A DNA stretch of 64,000 nt from Cryptosporangium arvum DSM 44712 (GCF_000585375.1 NZ_KK073874.1:7785913-7849912); one strand, 5' to 3'. Shown: positions 17,927 through 29,178, numbered from the stretch's first letter. Notes: generated by a model not told the origin, from the letters alone. Numbers and translations are program-made.

Positions 17927-17956
17927 GGCCCCAAGCCTAGGTGGCAGGATGGCGTG

Positions 17957-20041
17957 GTGAGTTCGCAGACGTCGTTCCCCCGGTTGGCCGCCCGGACCCG
18001 CAACTTCACGCTGGGAGCACCCCGGACGGTGGCCGTCTCCCGGGACGGCGAGCGGGTCGCGTTCCTCCGCTCGGCCGGCCCCACCGACCCGGTGCACGCG
18101 CTCTGGGTGCTCGACGTGGGTACCGGCACGGAGCGCATCGTGGCCGACCCCCGCGCGTTCCGCGACACCGACGACGAGGACCTCCCACCGGAGGAGAAGG
18201 CGATGCGCGAGCGTCGCCGGGAGTCCGGCGGCGGCATCGTCTCGTACGCCACCGACGAGCACATGCGTAGCGCGGTGTTCACGCTCGGCGGGAAGCTGTT
18301 CCGGATCGGCCTGCTCCCCGGCGACGATCCGACGCCGCTCGAGCTCCCGGTCGCCGGGCCGGTGCTGGACCCGCGGCCCTCGCCGCGCGGCGACCGCGTC
18401 GCCTACGTCACCGGCGGCGCGCTCCACCTGCTGGAGCAGGTCGAGGAGAGCTGGACCGACCGCACGCTGATCGCCGAGGACGGCGTCACCTGGGGCGTCG
18501 CCGAGTTCGCGGCCGCCGAGGAGATGAACCGCTTCCGCGGCTACTGGTGGTCGCCGGACGGCGAGCGCGTCCTCGCCGCACGGGTCGACGAGTCCCCGGT
18601 GCGGACCTGGTACATCGCCGACCCCGCCCAGCCGGGCCGCGCGCCGAACTCGATCCGCTACCCGCAGGCGGGCAGCCCGAACGCGCTGGTCAGCCTCCAC
18701 ATCGTTCCGCTGGCCGGCGAACGGATCCCGCTCGAATGGGGCGCCGAGGAGTACCCGTACCTGGTGACCGCCGGCTGGGACGACAGCGGCTGCCCGCTCT
18801 TCACGGTGATGGACCGCCGCCAGTCCAAGGCCCTGGTGCTCGGCGCCGATCCCGACACCGGCGAGCTCACCACGCACCTGCGGGCCACCGGCACGCCGTG
18901 GCTGGAGGTCCTGCCGGGCACCCCGGCGCTGCTGGGTGACGGCCGTCTGGTGTGGAGCACCGACCAGGGCGACGCCAGGCGCCTGCTCGTCGGCGGGGTG
19001 CCGGTCACGCCGCCGGGGCTCCACGTGCGGCGCTACGTCGGGCCGGACGGCACCGACGTGCTGGTCGAGGGCACCGAGGAGGCACCCGAGCAGAACCACG
19101 TGTACCGGGTGGCGCCCGACGGCACCGCGCGTCGCGTCACCGAGGGTGTCGGCTGGTTCAGCGGCGTCTCCGGCGGGGGCACGCAGGTCGAGGTGCGGCG
19201 CACGCTCGACCGGGTCGGCGTCACGTACGTCGTCGCGCCGGACCGGGTGCTGGAGTCGTTCGCGGCCACGCCGCCGTTCACCGCGAACCCGGTGCTGAGC
19301 CGGGTCACCGACCGGCGGCTGCCGGCCGCGGTGCTCTACCCGCGCGACCACGTGCCGGGCACGCGGCTGCCGGTGCTGATGGACCCGTACGGCGGCCCGC
19401 ACCACCAGGAGGTGATGGCGGCCGGGACGATGTGGCTGGAGCCGCAGTGGTGGGCCGACCAGGGCTTCGCGGTGGTGGTCGTCGACGGGCGGGGTACACC
19501 CGGGATCTCACCGTCGTTCGAGTCCGCGATCCGGCTCGACCTGGCCGGGCCGGTGCTCGACGACCAGGCCGACGGGCTGCTGGCGCTGGCCAAGGAGCAC
19601 CCCGACCTCGACCTCGGACGGGTAGGGATCCGCGGTTGGTCGTTCGGGGGGTACCTGGCGGCGCTGGCCGTGCTGCGCCGTCCGGACGTGTTCCACGCCG
19701 GGATCGCGGGTGCGCCGGTGACCGATTGGATCCTGTACGACACGTTCTACACCGAGCGCTACCTCGGGCTGCCGGACGAGGAGCCGGAGGCGTACCGCCG
19801 TTCGTCGCTGATCGAGGACGCCGGGAAGCTCTCCCGTCCGCTGATGATCGTCCACGGCCTGGCCGACGACAACGTGGTCGCGGCGCACACGCTGCACCTC
19901 TCGTCGGCGCTGCTGGCCGCGGGCCGCCCGCACGAGGTACTCCCGCTCACGGGCATCACGCACATGGCCACCGACGAGACCGTGAAAGAGAACCTGCTGC
20001 TCCTCCAGCTCGACTTCCTGCGACGCTCGCTGGCCACCTGA
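17957..20041 (+). CDS. S9 family prolyl oligopeptidase (DPP IV-like)
   Basis: The 694-residue protein consists of an N-terminal beta-propeller and a C-terminal alpha/beta-hydrolase domain. The nucleophile is in [14 protein letters not shown], the Asp in [10 protein letters not shown] and the His in [11 protein letters not shown]. No signal peptide is visible, so it is probably cytosolic and acts on short peptides. The adjacent convergent peptide importer (20.1-26.1 kb) could supply substrates, though this is only positional inference. GTG 17957 was chosen over GTG 17954. Confidence 0.88.
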   Translation: MSSQTSFPRLAARTRNFTLGAPRTVAVSRDGERVAFLRSAGPTDPVHALWVLDVGTGTERIVADPRAFRDTDDEDLPPEEKAMRERRRESGGGIVSYATDEHMRSAVFTLGGKLFRIGLLPGDDPTPLELPVAGPVLDPRPSPRGDRVAYVTGGALHLLEQVEESWTDRTLIAEDGVTWGVAEFAAAEEMNRFRGYWWSPDGERVLAARVDESPVRTWYIADPAQPGRAPNSIRYPQAGSPNALVSLHIVPLAGERIPLEWGAEEYPYLVTAGWDDSGCPLFTVMDRRQSKALVLGADPDTGELTTHLRATGTPWLEVLPGTPALLGDGRLVWSTDQGDARRLLVGGVPVTPPGLHVRRYVGPDGTDVLVEGTEEAPEQNHVYRVAPDGTARRVTEGVGWFSGVSGGGTQVEVRRTLDRVGVTYVVAPDRVLESFAATPPFTANPVLSRVTDRRLPAAVLYPRDHVPGTRLPVLMDPYGGPHHQEVMAAGTMWLEPQWWADQGFAVVVVDGRGTPGISPSFESAIRLDLAGPVLDDQADGLLALAKEHPDLDLGRVGIRGWSFGGYLAALAVLRRPDVFHAGIAGAPVTDWILYDTFYTERYLGLPDEEPEAYRRSSLIEDAGKLSRPLMIVHGLADDNVVAAHTLHLSSALLAAGRPHEVLPLTGITHMATDETVKENLLLLQLDFLRRSLAT

Positions 20042-20057
20042 GAGGTACCGACCGGGA

Positions 20058-20086
20058 GCCCGCCCAGGACGTCGTTCCGGGCGGGC
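20058..20086. terminator. hairpin between S9 peptidase and peptide ABC operon
   Basis: GCCCGCCC at 20058-20065 pairs with GGGCGGGC at 20079-20086 around a 13-nt loop. It lies 16 nt after the peptidase stop and 6 nt after the end of the convergent importer operon, so it can serve both directions. No U-tract follows. Confidence 0.6.
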
Positions 20087-20092
20087 CGCCGT

Positions 20093-21112
20093 CTACGTCT
20101 CCGGGAAGTGGCAGGCGGCGAGTGACCCGCCGCGCTTGGGGGTGAGTGCCGGTTCCTCGGTGGCGCACCGCTCCTGGGCTTTCCAGCAGCGGGTACGGAA
20201 CCGGCACCCCGACGGAGGGTCGAGCGGCGTCGGCACGTCCCCGGTCAACCGGATCCGCTTCGAGTCCGCGGTGCCGAGCTGCGTCACGTCCGGCACCGCG
20301 GAGAGCAGTGCCCGGGTGTACGGGTGCGACGGGCGCTCGTAGATCGCCTCGCGGTCACCGACCTCGACGATCTTGCCCAGGTACATCACCGCGATGCGCT
20401 GGGAGAAGTGCCGGACGACGGCCAGGTCGTGGGCGATGAACAGGAACGCCAGGTCCAGCTCGCTCTGCAGCTTGCGCAGCAGGTTGATGATCTGCGCCTG
20501 GATCGACACGTCGAGCGCCGACACCGGCTCGTCCGCGACGATGAACCGCGGCTGCACGACGAGCGCCCTGGCGATGCCGATGCGCTGGCGCTGCCCGCCG
20601 GAGAACTCGTGCGGGTACCGGTTGTAGTGCTCGGGGTTGAGCCCGACCAGCTCCAGCATCTCCTGGACGCGCTTCTTGCGGCCGCCCGGCGGGTCGATCC
20701 CGTTGACGTTCAACGGCATCTCGACGATCCGGCCGACCGTGTGCCGCGGGTTCAGCGACGAGTACGGGTCCTGGAAGATGATCTGCATGTCCTGGCGCAG
20801 CTGCGTCAGCGACCGGCCCTTGGCCTTCGTCACGTCCTTGCCCTCGAACGCGATCGACCCGGCCGAGGCCTCGAGCAGGCGGATCACCATCCGGCCGGTC
20901 GTGGTCTTCCCGCAGCCGGACTCCCCGACCAGCCCCAGCGTCTCGCCGGGTGCGACGTCGAAGTCGACGCCGTCGACCGCGCGCACCACGGCCTTCTCGC
21001 CGAACAGCCCGCCGCTCACCGGGTAGTGCTTCGCCAGCCCGCGGACGGACAGCAGCGCTTCCCGCGAGGGCTTCCTCTCCTGGACCGACGTCTCGGTCGC
21101 CTCGACGCTCAC
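20093..21112 (-). CDS. dppF: peptide ABC transporter ATP-binding protein, OppF/DppF type
   Basis: This 339-residue ATPase is one of two that power the peptide importer encoded here. It has Walker [13 protein letters not shown], the signature [14 protein letters not shown], Walker [13 protein letters not shown], and the C-terminal oligopeptide-transporter extension with the CRFRTRC cysteine motif. GTG 21112 overlaps the upstream dppD stop as GTGA. It is the last gene of a five-gene operon. Confidence 0.9.
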   Translation of the reverse strand: MSVEATETSVQERKPSREALLSVRGLAKHYPVSGGLFGEKAVVRAVDGVDFDVAPGETLGLVGESGCGKTTTGRMVIRLLEASAGSIAFEGKDVTKAKGRSLTQLRQDMQIIFQDPYSSLNPRHTVGRIVEMPLNVNGIDPPGGRKKRVQEMLELVGLNPEHYNRYPHEFSGGQRQRIGIARALVVQPRFIVADEPVSALDVSIQAQIINLLRKLQSELDLAFLFIAHDLAVVRHFSQRIAVMYLGKIVEVGDREAIYERPSHPYTRALLSAVPDVTQLGTADSKRIRLTGDVPTPLDPPSGCRFRTRCWKAQERCATEEPALTPKRGGSLAACHFPET

Positions 21113-22182
21113 AGCGCCACCCCTGCCTCTGCGATGTCCCGCTGGTAGATCTCACGCCGGCGGTCGGCCGGCAGGTGGCACGCCACCGAGTGCCCGGCGT
21201 CGTCCAGCACCGGCAGCAGCTCCGGCACGTCGGTGAACGAGCGGTCGCCGTTCTGGCCGGCGTACGGGCAGCGCGGGTGGAACGCGCAGCCGGACGGACG
21301 GTTGAGCAGGCTGGGCGGGCTTCCCTTGATCGGGACGAGGTCGGCCTCGGCGTCGCCGTGCAGCGAGGGCACCGAGTTGAGCAGGCCCCACGTGTACGGG
21401 TGCTGCGGGCGGCGCAGCACCTGCTCGACGGTGCCCTTCTCGACCGCGCGCCCGGCGTACATCACCAGGACGTCGTCGGCGATCTGGCTGATCACGCCCA
21501 GGTCGTGGGTGATGATGATGACCGCCGAGTGGAACTCGGACTGCAGGTCCTCGAGCAGGTCGAGGATCTGGGCCTGGACGGTCACGTCCAGCGCGGTGGT
21601 CGGCTCGTCGGCGATCAGCAGGTCGGGGTCGTTGACCAGCGACATCGCGATCATCGCGCGCTGGCGCATACCGCCGGAGAATTCGTGCGGGTAGCTGTCG
21701 ACGCGCTTGTCCGGGCGCGGGATGCCGACCCGGTCGAGCATCTCGATCGCCCGCGTGCGCGCGACCTTCTTGGACGCGTCCGGGTGGTGGATGCGGTACG
21801 CCTCCACGATCTGCCGGCCCACCGTGTAGTACGGGTGCAGCGCCGAGAGCGGGTCCTGGAAGATCATGGCCATCGTCTGGCCACGCAGCTTCCGGACCTC
21901 TTCCTCCGGACAGCCGATGATCTGACGGCCGCCGACCGTGATGCTGCCCGTGATCTCCGCGCGCTTCAGGTCGTGCAGCCCCATGATGGCCATGCTGCTC
22001 ACGGACTTGCCGGAGCCGGACTCGCCCACGATGCCGAGCGTCTGTCCACGGCGGACGCCGTAACTCACACCGTCGACGGCTTGCACGGTGCCGTCCATGG
22101 TCGCGAACGAGACCTTGAGGTCATCGACGCGGAGGAAGTCCTCTTCCCCATCAGGGGCAACAGCCTCAGCAGATTCAGTCAT
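21109..22182 (-). CDS. dppD: peptide ABC transporter ATP-binding protein, OppD/DppD type
   Basis: The 357-residue ATPase has Walker [12 protein letters not shown], signature [14 protein letters not shown], Walker [13 protein letters not shown] and the C-terminal [10 protein letters not shown] motif of the OppD/DppD branch. Its ATG 22182 overlaps the permease stop as ATGA. Together with dppF it forms the nucleotide-binding pair at the cytoplasmic face of the importer. Confidence 0.9.
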   Translation of the reverse strand: MTESAEAVAPDGEEDFLRVDDLKVSFATMDGTVQAVDGVSYGVRRGQTLGIVGESGSGKSVSSMAIMGLHDLKRAEITGSITVGGRQIIGCPEEEVRKLRGQTMAMIFQDPLSALHPYYTVGRQIVEAYRIHHPDASKKVARTRAIEMLDRVGIPRPDKRVDSYPHEFSGGMRQRAMIAMSLVNDPDLLIADEPTTALDVTVQAQILDLLEDLQSEFHSAVIIITHDLGVISQIADDVLVMYAGRAVEKGTVEQVLRRPQHPYTWGLLNSVPSLHGDAEADLVPIKGSPPSLLNRPSGCAFHPRCPYAGQNGDRSFTDVPELLPVLDDAGHSVACHLPADRRREIYQRDIAEAGVAL

Positions 22183-23168
22183 CCGAGCCTCACCCGCGGA
22201 TCGATGTACGCATAGAGCCAGTCGACGACCACGTTCGTCAACACGATGAAGAACGCGGCCAGCAGCACCGTGGCCATGACGACCGGCAGGTTCAGCTGCC
22301 GCGCGGCCTCCGCCGCGACGAACCCGACGCCCGGCATGCCGAACACGTTCTCGGTGATCACCGCACCACCGAGCGAGACGCCCAGGTCCAGGCCGAAGAT
22401 CGTGACGATCGGCGTGATGCCGGCGCGCAGCGCGTGACGCAGGTAGACCTGCCGGGGTGGCAGCCCCTTGGCCCTGGCCGTGCGGACGAAGTCCTCGGAC
22501 AGGGTTTCGAGCATCTGGGCGCGGGTGAGCCGGGCGTAGATCGCCGAGTTGAGGAACGCGAGCGTCGTCCAGGGCAGGATCATGCCGGTCAGCCAGTCCC
22601 CGACGCTCTCGAACGGACTGGTGTAGGACGGCGTCGGCAGCCATTTCAAGGTGTAGACGAAGAGCACCTGCAGCAGCAGGCCGACGAAGTAGATCTGCAG
22701 CGAGGCACCGGCGAGCGAGAAACCGATCGCTGACCGGTCGATCCAGGTACCGCGGCGCAAGGCGGAGATGAAGCCGAGCGAGACACCCAGCAACGCCCAC
22801 ATCGCGGCTCCACCGAGGACGATCGAGATCGTCACCGGGAGCGCGCGCCCGACGATGCTGGACACCGCCTCGCTGCTCCGGAACGACCAGCCCAGGCACG
22901 GCGCGTCGCACTTGATCGCGGTGTCGCCCTCGCCGATCGTGCGACCGACCACGATGCCTTTCATGTACTGGCCGTACTGCGTCCAGAGCGGCTGGTCCAG
23001 GCCGAGTTGCTTCTCGATGTTCTGAACCTGGGAGGGGCGGCAGTCGCGACCGCACTGCAGTTCGGCCGGGCTGGTCGGAACCGCGAAGAACATAAAAAAG
23101 GTGAGGACGCTCACGCCGAACAATGTCAGCAGCGCGAGTGAGCCTCGCCGCAGGATGAACCGGGCCAC
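22179..23168 (-). CDS. dppB: peptide ABC transporter permease, DppB type
   Basis: The 329-residue permease has a first transmembrane helix at residues 10-30, five more helices in the C-terminal part, and the EAA-type loop ending RTARAKGLPPRQVYLRHALR that contacts the ATPases. Three cysteines lie in the periplasmic loop between helices 1 and 2 (CGRDC, CDAPC region), which is unusual and could form disulphides. GTG 23168 has GGGAGAGG upstream. Confidence 0.9.
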   Translation of the reverse strand: MARFILRRGSLALLTLFGVSVLTFFMFFAVPTSPAELQCGRDCRPSQVQNIEKQLGLDQPLWTQYGQYMKGIVVGRTIGEGDTAIKCDAPCLGWSFRSSEAVSSIVGRALPVTISIVLGGAAMWALLGVSLGFISALRRGTWIDRSAIGFSLAGASLQIYFVGLLLQVLFVYTLKWLPTPSYTSPFESVGDWLTGMILPWTTLAFLNSAIYARLTRAQMLETLSEDFVRTARAKGLPPRQVYLRHALRAGITPIVTIFGLDLGVSLGGAVITENVFGMPGVGFVAAEAARQLNLPVVMATVLLAAFFIVLTNVVVDWLYAYIDPRVRLG

Positions 23169-23232
23169 GGACCTCTCCCAGCCGAGTGCTCCGGTCGGCC
23201 GCCGAACCGACGGCCGACCGGAGCAGCAGTGA

Positions 23233-24975
23233 CTACTTGACGTACAGGTTGTTCAGACCCGAGTTGCCGTACGGCTTGCTCAGGTAGATGCCGCCGATCT
23301 TCGAGCCGTACAGGGTCGTCTGCTTGTCGTAGATGACCGGGATGGTCGGCGCGAGGCGGGTCATGATGTCCTTGTCCAGCGCGCCCCAGGCCTTGTCGGC
23401 CTCGGTCAGGTCGGACAGCCCGAGGATCCGGACGATCTCCTCGTTGGTCTTCGGGTCGTTCAGGTACGCCGTGTTGTTGTTGCCTTCCGGCGTGATCCGC
23501 TTGCCGTCCCACAGCGGCGGGATGACCGTTCCGGCTCCCGGCCAGTCCGAACCCCAGCCGTACATGTACATGTCGAACTGGTTGTTCTTCTTTCCGATGA
23601 CCGTGTAGTACTGGTCCTCGTCGACCGGCTGGATCGTGAGGTCGACACCGGCCGGCTTCAGGCTGCTCCGCAGGAACGCGGCGATCGCCTGGTTGCGCTC
23701 GGTGTTGCGGTAGGCGTAGGTCAGCTTGACGGTCTTGCCGCCGAGCAGCTCCTTGGCCTTCTCGATGTTGCCGGTGGCGCCGCCGTCGTAGGCGTTGTAC
23801 TTGTCGTAGCCCGACGTCGTCGGCGAGAGCAGCGTGGTGCCCGCCTCACCGGCGTAGGAGCCCCAGACCTTCAGCAGGCCCTGGCGGTCGATCGCGTAGT
23901 TCAGCGCCTGGCGCAGCTTGAGGTCGGTGACCCGCTGGGTGTTGAAGTTGATCTGCCAGACGTACTGCGTCGGGCCGGTCAGGATCCGGTCCTTGGCCTG
24001 CGCAACGGCCTTCGGGTAGACGCTCGCCGGGATCGTCATGTCCTGGAAGGTCAGCGCGGTCTGGGCCGCACCGGCGTCGGAGATCAGCAGCTCGCTGGCC
24101 TGCTCGGCGGTCCGGGTGAAGTCGACGACGTACTGGTCCGGGAAGTCGTGCCGGATCGGGTCGGTCTTCGGGTCCCAGTTCTCGTTACGCACCAGCACCA
24201 TCTTCTGGGTGCGGTTGTACGTCTGGATCTTGTACGGGCCGGACGAGAACGGCCGGTTGTCGTACTGGATCTTCGTGTCACGCGCCGGCGGCACCGGCGA
24301 CGAGGTCGGCAGCGCCATCGCGAACGGGGTGTCCGCGTGCGCCTCCGGGAACGTGAAGATGATCGTCTTCGCGTCCGGGACCTGGACACCCGGCGGGGTC
24401 TTCGCGCCGCCGTTGTACGGGCCCTTGTACTTCGCGTTGTAGTCCGCGCTACCGGCCAGCCACTGCTGGATGTAGTGCGGGCCGTTCGGCAGGTCCGGGC
24501 TGAACGAGCGGGCGATGCCGTACGCGACGTCCTGGGCGGTGATCGCCGAGCCGTCCTCGTACTTCAGGCCGTCCTTCAGCGTGTACTTCCAGGTCTTGCC
24601 GCCGTTGGACTCCTCGCCGGTGTTCGTGGCGAGGTCACCCACGACCTCGAGCTTGCCGTCGCCGTTCTCCCGGTACTGGGTCAGCGTCCGGTACAGCAGG
24701 TTCGAGCCGGTCGTCTGCGACGGCACGACGTAGTTCTGCTGCGGGTCGAGGTGCTCGAAGTCGCCGCTGGTGTACAGCGTGACGGTGCCGCCCTTCTTGG
24801 CACCGGAAACCTCGGGAGCGGGTCCGTCCGAGTTCTCCGCGAGCGTGGCGGTCTGCGTCTCCGCCTTCGTCGATTCGCCGGTGGTGTCGTTGTCGCCGGT
24901 GTTCTTGCTGCAGCCGGCAGCGGCGAGCGCCACCGCAAGGACGCCGACGCTCAGCATCCGTACTGGTCGTCGCAC
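23233..24975 (-). CDS. dppA: peptide-binding lipoprotein of ABC transporter (SBP family 5)
   Basis: The 580-residue protein starts at GTG 24975, with GAGAGG six nucleotides upstream, and has a lipoprotein signal MRRPVRMLSVGVLAVALAAAGC, written here as residues 1-22 with the lipidated Cys at the end. A Thr/Glu-rich linker precedes the family 5 solute-binding domain (LYRTLTQYRENGDG, AQDVAYGIARSFSPDL, LRQALNYAIDRQGLLK). It captures peptides outside the membrane for the DppBCDF translocator. Its place next to typA corresponds to lpqW in mycobacteria, where the ABC genes are absent. Confidence 0.9.
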   Translation of the reverse strand: MRRPVRMLSVGVLAVALAAAGCSKNTGDNDTTGESTKAETQTATLAENSDGPAPEVSGAKKGGTVTLYTSGDFEHLDPQQNYVVPSQTTGSNLLYRTLTQYRENGDGKLEVVGDLATNTGEESNGGKTWKYTLKDGLKYEDGSAITAQDVAYGIARSFSPDLPNGPHYIQQWLAGSADYNAKYKGPYNGGAKTPPGVQVPDAKTIIFTFPEAHADTPFAMALPTSSPVPPARDTKIQYDNRPFSSGPYKIQTYNRTQKMVLVRNENWDPKTDPIRHDFPDQYVVDFTRTAEQASELLISDAGAAQTALTFQDMTIPASVYPKAVAQAKDRILTGPTQYVWQINFNTQRVTDLKLRQALNYAIDRQGLLKVWGSYAGEAGTTLLSPTTSGYDKYNAYDGGATGNIEKAKELLGGKTVKLTYAYRNTERNQAIAAFLRSSLKPAGVDLTIQPVDEDQYYTVIGKKNNQFDMYMYGWGSDWPGAGTVIPPLWDGKRITPEGNNNTAYLNDPKTNEEIVRILGLSDLTEADKAWGALDKDIMTRLAPTIPVIYDKQTTLYGSKIGGIYLSKPYGNSGLNNLYVK

Positions 24976-25004
24976 GGTTACCTCTCTTCTTCCCAAGGAA
25001 CCGG

Positions 25005-26081
25005 TCATCGCGCTGACCGGGGATCAAGTGCGTCGCGCAGCGAGTCACCGAACAGGTTGAACGCAAGCACGAGCAAGAACAGGGCGATGCCGGGGAAGAA
25101 CGCGTACGCCGGGTCGGCGGACACGTAGCTGGTGGACCGGAAGATCATCCGACCCCAGTCCGGCACCGGTTCGGTGACACCGATACCGAGGAACGACAAC
25201 GCCGCCTCGGTCGTGACGTACTGCGGCACCGCCAGCGAGAACGTCACCAGGATCGGCGCCCACAGGTTCGGCAGCAGCTGCCGGAAGATGATGTGCCGGG
25301 TGCCCGCGCCGGCCGCGCGGGCGGCGTCGACGAACTCGCGTTCGCGGAGCGAGAGAACTTGGCCTCGGACGAGCCGGCACGTGCTCATCCAGCCGAACGT
25401 CACGAGCACGCCGACGACGACGTAGATGCGTGATTCGACACTCGGTTGTTTCTGCACGGAACCCGTGATCAAGGTGTTGATGATCGGAATTGCCGCGAGC
25501 GAGAAGATGATGAAGGGAAACGCCAGTAGCAGGTCGGTGATCCAGCTGATCACCGAGTCGACCCAGCCGCCCAGGAAACCCGAGACCAGGCCCATGACCA
25601 CGCCGATCACCGTGCTGAAGACCGCGGCCGCGAATGCGATCCCGAGTGACGTCCGGGCGCCGTAGACCAACTGCACGAAGATGTCGCGGCCGAGCTGCGG
25701 CTCCAGGCCGAACCAGTGCTCGCCGCTGACTCCGCCCAGGTAACCGAGCGGATAGCCGATCGAGTCGAGCTCGTCCCCGAAGAGCTGGTCCTTGTTAATT
25801 CCGTAGGCGGACACGATCAGGTCTGCGAAGATCGCGACCAGAAGGAAGAACACCAGCACGACGACGCTGGTCACCGCGACTTTGTCGCGGCGCAGGCGCA
25901 GCCAGGCGAGTTGTCCGGGTGAGCGGCCCTGAACCTTGGGCTGCTTGTCACCGCGGTCGCCGGGCTCGTCTCCGGCGGCCGGCGCGAGCACCGCCTCCGT
26001 GTCGAGCGGCAGGACGGGGCCGGGACCGCTGAGGCCGCCGGCCGCTTCCGTCGCGGGTCGATCGCCGCCGACATGGCTCAT
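25005..26081 (-). CDS. dppC: peptide ABC transporter permease, DppC type
   Basis: The first gene of the importer operon encodes a 358-residue permease. A 65-residue Pro/Gly/Asp-rich cytoplasmic N-terminus precedes the first helix (VAVTSVVVLVFFLLVAIFAD). Five more helices and the coupling loop FVDAARAAGAGTRHIIFRQ follow. ATG 26081 is preceded by AAGGAGA at 9 nt. Gene order dppC-SBP-dppB-dppD-dppF is less common than SBP first, so SBP levels depend on transcription through dppC. Confidence 0.9.
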   Translation of the reverse strand: MSHVGGDRPATEAAGGLSGPGPVLPLDTEAVLAPAAGDEPGDRGDKQPKVQGRSPGQLAWLRLRRDKVAVTSVVVLVFFLLVAIFADLIVSAYGINKDQLFGDELDSIGYPLGYLGGVSGEHWFGLEPQLGRDIFVQLVYGARTSLGIAFAAAVFSTVIGVVMGLVSGFLGGWVDSVISWITDLLLAFPFIIFSLAAIPIINTLITGSVQKQPSVESRIYVVVGVLVTFGWMSTCRLVRGQVLSLREREFVDAARAAGAGTRHIIFRQLLPNLWAPILVTFSLAVPQYVTTEAALSFLGIGVTEPVPDWGRMIFRSTSYVSADPAYAFFPGIALFLLVLAFNLFGDSLRDALDPRSAR

Positions 26082-26353
26082 CGCTGGCGTTCTCCTTCCT
26101 TGTATTACGGAGCGTCAGCACAAAGTTGCAGCATGCAACACATACGGGTCGTCCCGTTGTGACGTGCAGATGCCGGTCTGCGTCGCCCCGCCGAAAAGCT
26201 ACGCGAATGTTCATTACGGCGAGGCGTCCCCAGCCCACAATCGTGTAACAGCTCAATCACGGACGTCGAGCCGACGCGACAGCGCGTAGCAGTGTCGTCT
26301 ACGGATTTAACTTCGGTATCAATTCGCTAACGGCACCGGGCCGGTAAAACAAA
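26082..26353. promoter_or_regulatory. upstream region of the peptide importer operon
   Basis: This gene-free region is clearly AT-richer than its surroundings. An inverted repeat GTTGCA-gca-TGCAAC lies at 26125-26139, about 44 nt before the dppC start, and TAATAC (minus strand, about 26105-26100) is a possible -10 element. A second AT-rich patch at about 26300-26330 contains TTGATA on the minus strand. I see no open frame with coding character. It probably holds the operon promoter and an operator. Confidence 0.45.
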
Positions 26354-26382
26354 ACCGCCCCGGGCGAGTGGCCCGGGGCGGT
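26354..26382 (-). terminator. rho-independent terminator of typA
   Basis: ACCGCCCCGGGC (26354-26365) and GCCCGGGGCGGT (26371-26382) form a perfect 12-bp stem with a 5-nt loop. Read on the minus strand it is followed by TTTTGTTTT. It lies 12 nt beyond the typA stop. Confidence 0.9.
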
Positions 26383-26394
26383 ATGAGCGCCGAA

Positions 26395-28287
26395 TTACGC
26401 CGGCGGGTTGGCCCACTTGCGGCGGCCGCGCGTCTTCTCCCGCTCGTGGCCGGAGAGCACGACCTTCCGGATCCGCACGGTGGCCGGGGTGACCTCGATG
26501 CACTCGTCCTCACGGCAGAACTCGAGCGCCTGCTCCATCGACATCTGCCGGTAGGGGATCAGCGGCACCAGCACGTCGCCGGACGACTGGCGCATGTTCG
26601 TGAGCTTCTTCTCCTTGGTCGGGTTGACGTCCATGTCGTCGGACCGGGAGTTCTCGCCGACGATCATGCCCTCGTAGACCTCGGTGCCCGGCCCGACGAA
26701 CATCACGCCCCGCTCTTGGAGGTTCGCCAGCGCGAACCCGGTGGTGGGGCCCCGCCGGTCGGCGACGAGCGAACCGGTCGGACGCGTACGCAGCTCGCCG
26801 TGCCACGGCTCGTACTTCTCGAAGACGTGGTGCAGCAGGCCGGTGCCGCGGGTGTCGGTGAGGAACTCGGTGCGGAAGCCGATCAGGCCACGCGCAGGAA
26901 CCAGGTACTCCATCCGCACCCAGCCGGTGCCGTGGTTGACCATCTGCTCCATCCGGCCCTTGCGCAGGGCCATCAGCTGCGTGACGACCCCGAGGTAGTC
27001 CTCCGGGATGTCGATGGTCAGCCGCTCCATCGGCTCGTGCACCTTGCCGTCGATCTCCCGGGTGACGACCTGGGGCTTGCCGACGGTGAGCTCGAAGCCC
27101 TCGCGGCGCATGATCTCGACCAGGACGGCGAGCTGCAGCTCACCGCGGCCCTGGACCTCCCAGGTGTCGGGCCGCTCGGTGGGGAGCACGCGGATGCTCA
27201 CGTTGCCGACGAGCTCGGCGTCGAGCCGGCTCTTGACCAGGCGGGCGGTGAGCTTCTTGCCGCTCTCGCCGGCCAGCGGCGAGGTGTTGATGCCGATCGT
27301 CATCGAGATGCTGGGCTCGTCGACCGTGATGACCGGCAGCGGACGCGGGTCCTCGGGGTCGGCGAGCGTCTCACCGATCGTGATCTCGGGGATACCGGCG
27401 ATCGCGATGATGTCGCCGGGGCCCGCCGACTCGACCGGCTTGCGCTCCAGCGCGTCGGTCATCAGCAGCTCGGTGATCTTGACCCGCTCGATCGAGCCGT
27501 CGGCCCGGCACCAGGCGGCCTGCTGGCCCTTCTTGATCGTCCCGTTGTGCACCCGGCAGAGCGCCAGGCGGCCCAGGTAGGGCGACGAGTCGAGGTTCGT
27601 GACGTGCGCCTGCAGCGGGACGCTGGGGTTGAACTTCGGCGCCGGGATCGTCTCCAGGATGGCGTCGAACAGCGGCTTGAGGTTCTCGCTGTCGGGCAGG
27701 CTCGCGTTCGCCGGCCGCTCGAGCGAGGCCCGGCCGGCCTTCGCGCTGGCGTAGACGATCGGGAACTCGATCTGGTGCTCGTCGGCGTCCAGGTCGAGGA
27801 ACAGCTCGTACGCCTCGTCGACGACCTCGGCGATGCGGGAGTCGGGCCGGTCGACCTTGTTGACGACGAGGATCACCGGCAGCTTCGCCTCGAGCGCCTT
27901 GCGCAGCACGAAGCGGGTCTGCGGGAGCGGGCCCTCGCTGGCGTCGACGAGCAGCAGGACGCCGTCGACCATCGAGAGGCCGCGCTCGACCTCACCGCCG
28001 AAGTCGGCGTGGCCGGGGGTGTCGATGATGTTGATCGTGGTGTCGCCGTACCGGACCGCGGTGTTCTTCGCGAGAATGGTGATGCCCTTCTCGCGCTCGA
28101 GGTCCATCGAGTCCATGACCCGGTCGTCGACGTCCCCCTGCTCCCGCTGGTGCTCGCTGAACGCACCGGACTGCCAGAGCATGGCGTCGACAAGCGTGGT
28201 CTTACCGTGGTCGACGTGCGCGACGATCGCGACGTTGCGCAGATCCTCGCGGCGGGACAGCACCGTGTCTACGGACTGGGCGGGCAT
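26395..28287 (-). CDS. typA: translational GTPase TypA/BipA
   Basis: TypA is a ribosome-associated GTPase related to EF-G that supports ribosome assembly and stress adaptation. The 630-residue protein begins [20 protein letters not shown] and has G1 [13 protein letters not shown]3 [14 protein letters not shown] and G4 NKVDRPDSR, then the C-terminal domain with [21 protein letters not shown] 28287 gives the family-conserved N-terminus; upstream in-frame sequence is non-homologous. Its own terminator follows. Position beside the peptide lipoprotein gene matches Rv1165-Rv1166. Confidence 0.95.
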   Translation of the reverse strand: MPAQSVDTVLSRREDLRNVAIVAHVDHGKTTLVDAMLWQSGAFSEHQREQGDVDDRVMDSMDLEREKGITILAKNTAVRYGDTTINIIDTPGHADFGGEVERGLSMVDGVLLLVDASEGPLPQTRFVLRKALEAKLPVILVVNKVDRPDSRIAEVVDEAYELFLDLDADEHQIEFPIVYASAKAGRASLERPANASLPDSENLKPLFDAILETIPAPKFNPSVPLQAHVTNLDSSPYLGRLALCRVHNGTIKKGQQAAWCRADGSIERVKITELLMTDALERKPVESAGPGDIIAIAGIPEITIGETLADPEDPRPLPVITVDEPSISMTIGINTSPLAGESGKKLTARLVKSRLDAELVGNVSIRVLPTERPDTWEVQGRGELQLAVLVEIMRREGFELTVGKPQVVTREIDGKVHEPMERLTIDIPEDYLGVVTQLMALRKGRMEQMVNHGTGWVRMEYLVPARGLIGFRTEFLTDTRGTGLLHHVFEKYEPWHGELRTRPTGSLVADRRGPTTGFALANLQERGVMFVGPGTEVYEGMIVGENSRSDDMDVNPTKEKKLTNMRQSSGDVLVPLIPYRQMSMEQALEFCREDECIEVTPATVRIRKVVLSGHEREKTRGRRKWANPPA

Positions 28288-28406
28288 GACGAGGTCGCTC
28301 CTGGAGTTGTTCGGGGTTCGCCCGCGACGCAGATGACACCGGGCCAAACGCCATTCTACGGGGCTCCGCACTTGCTGGTTCCGCGCGGAAGGTCCACGGT
28401 CGGACC

Positions 28407-28697
28407 ATGGCTGACATCACGCTCGGTGCGGACGAGATCACGGCGGCACTCGCGACCCGGCCGGAGTGGTCCGGGGACCCGACGGGGATCCGTCGAACGG
28501 TGGAAGCCGAGTCCTTCCCGGCCGCGATCGCGCTCGTCGACCGGGTCGCGGTCGTCGCCGAGCAGCGCGACCACCATCCCGACATCGACATCCGGTGGCG
28601 GACGGTCACGTTCGCGCTCGTCACCCACTCGGCCGGCGGGGTCACGGCGAAAGATCTCGACCTGGCGTCCGAGATCGATGCACTCGTCACCGGCTGA
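28407..28697 (+). CDS. pterin-4a-carbinolamine dehydratase-like protein
   Basis: This 96-residue protein matches the PCD/DCoH fold: [20 protein letters not shown] with the catalytic His pair, and the ending [20 protein letters not shown]. The classical enzyme recycles tetrahydrobiopterin for aromatic amino-acid hydroxylases. No hydroxylase gene is visible in this window, so an alternative role in pterin or molybdopterin metabolism is possible. It stands alone, divergent from typA. Confidence 0.85.
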   Translation: MADITLGADEITAALATRPEWSGDPTGIRRTVEAESFPAAIALVDRVAVVAEQRDHHPDIDIRWRTVTFALVTHSAGGVTAKDLDLASEIDALVTG

Positions 28698-28896
28698 ACT
28701 GATTCCGTGACGTCTCGATTCAGACTTTGCACGATAAAGACCCAATCGCGGCGCGCCGGTTAGCCGTAAACGCTTCCCGTGTGGGATGGATCACGGCAGA
28801 CTGCCGGTACGTAGGGTCGACGCGCACAGGGGCGCCGGCGGGCTGACGATGCCCGGCGTCCCCGAACCGCGTCGAGGCGCCACGGAGGTGGTCACG

Positions 28897-29178
28897 ATGT
28901 CGGTGCGTGCGAACGAAACCACGGAGCTCGCCCAGGTCAGGCGCGCGCTTCTCGAACTCGACCGGGCGGTCGGTCAGCTGCAGGCCCAGCACACCGAGAC
29001 GCTCGGCGTGCGGCGGCTCGTGAGTGACGTCCGCCGGCTCATCGAGGACCTGGACGAGATCGGTGAACTTCCGCCCGCGCGGGCCGAAGAACCTCGCCTC
29101 CACTACGTGTCCGACACGCCCTATCCACCGGACCTCTGGCGTGATTGTGACGACGAAGGCCTCGGCGGCCGCAGGTAG
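28897..29178 (+). CDS. hypothetical helical protein upstream of sdh
   Basis: ATG 28897 has GGAGG eight nucleotides upstream. The 93-residue product has a predicted amphipathic helical N-terminal half (TTELAQVRRALLELDRAVGQ, LGVRRLVSDVRRLIEDLDEI) and a Pro/Asp-rich tail. No family is recognised. It ends 35 bp before the succinate dehydrogenase membrane subunit on the same strand, so it may be co-transcribed. The preceding 199 bp (28698-28896) contain no other gene. Confidence 0.6.
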   Translation: MSVRANETTELAQVRRALLELDRAVGQLQAQHTETLGVRRLVSDVRRLIEDLDEIGELPPARAEEPRLHYVSDTPYPPDLWRDCDDEGLGGRR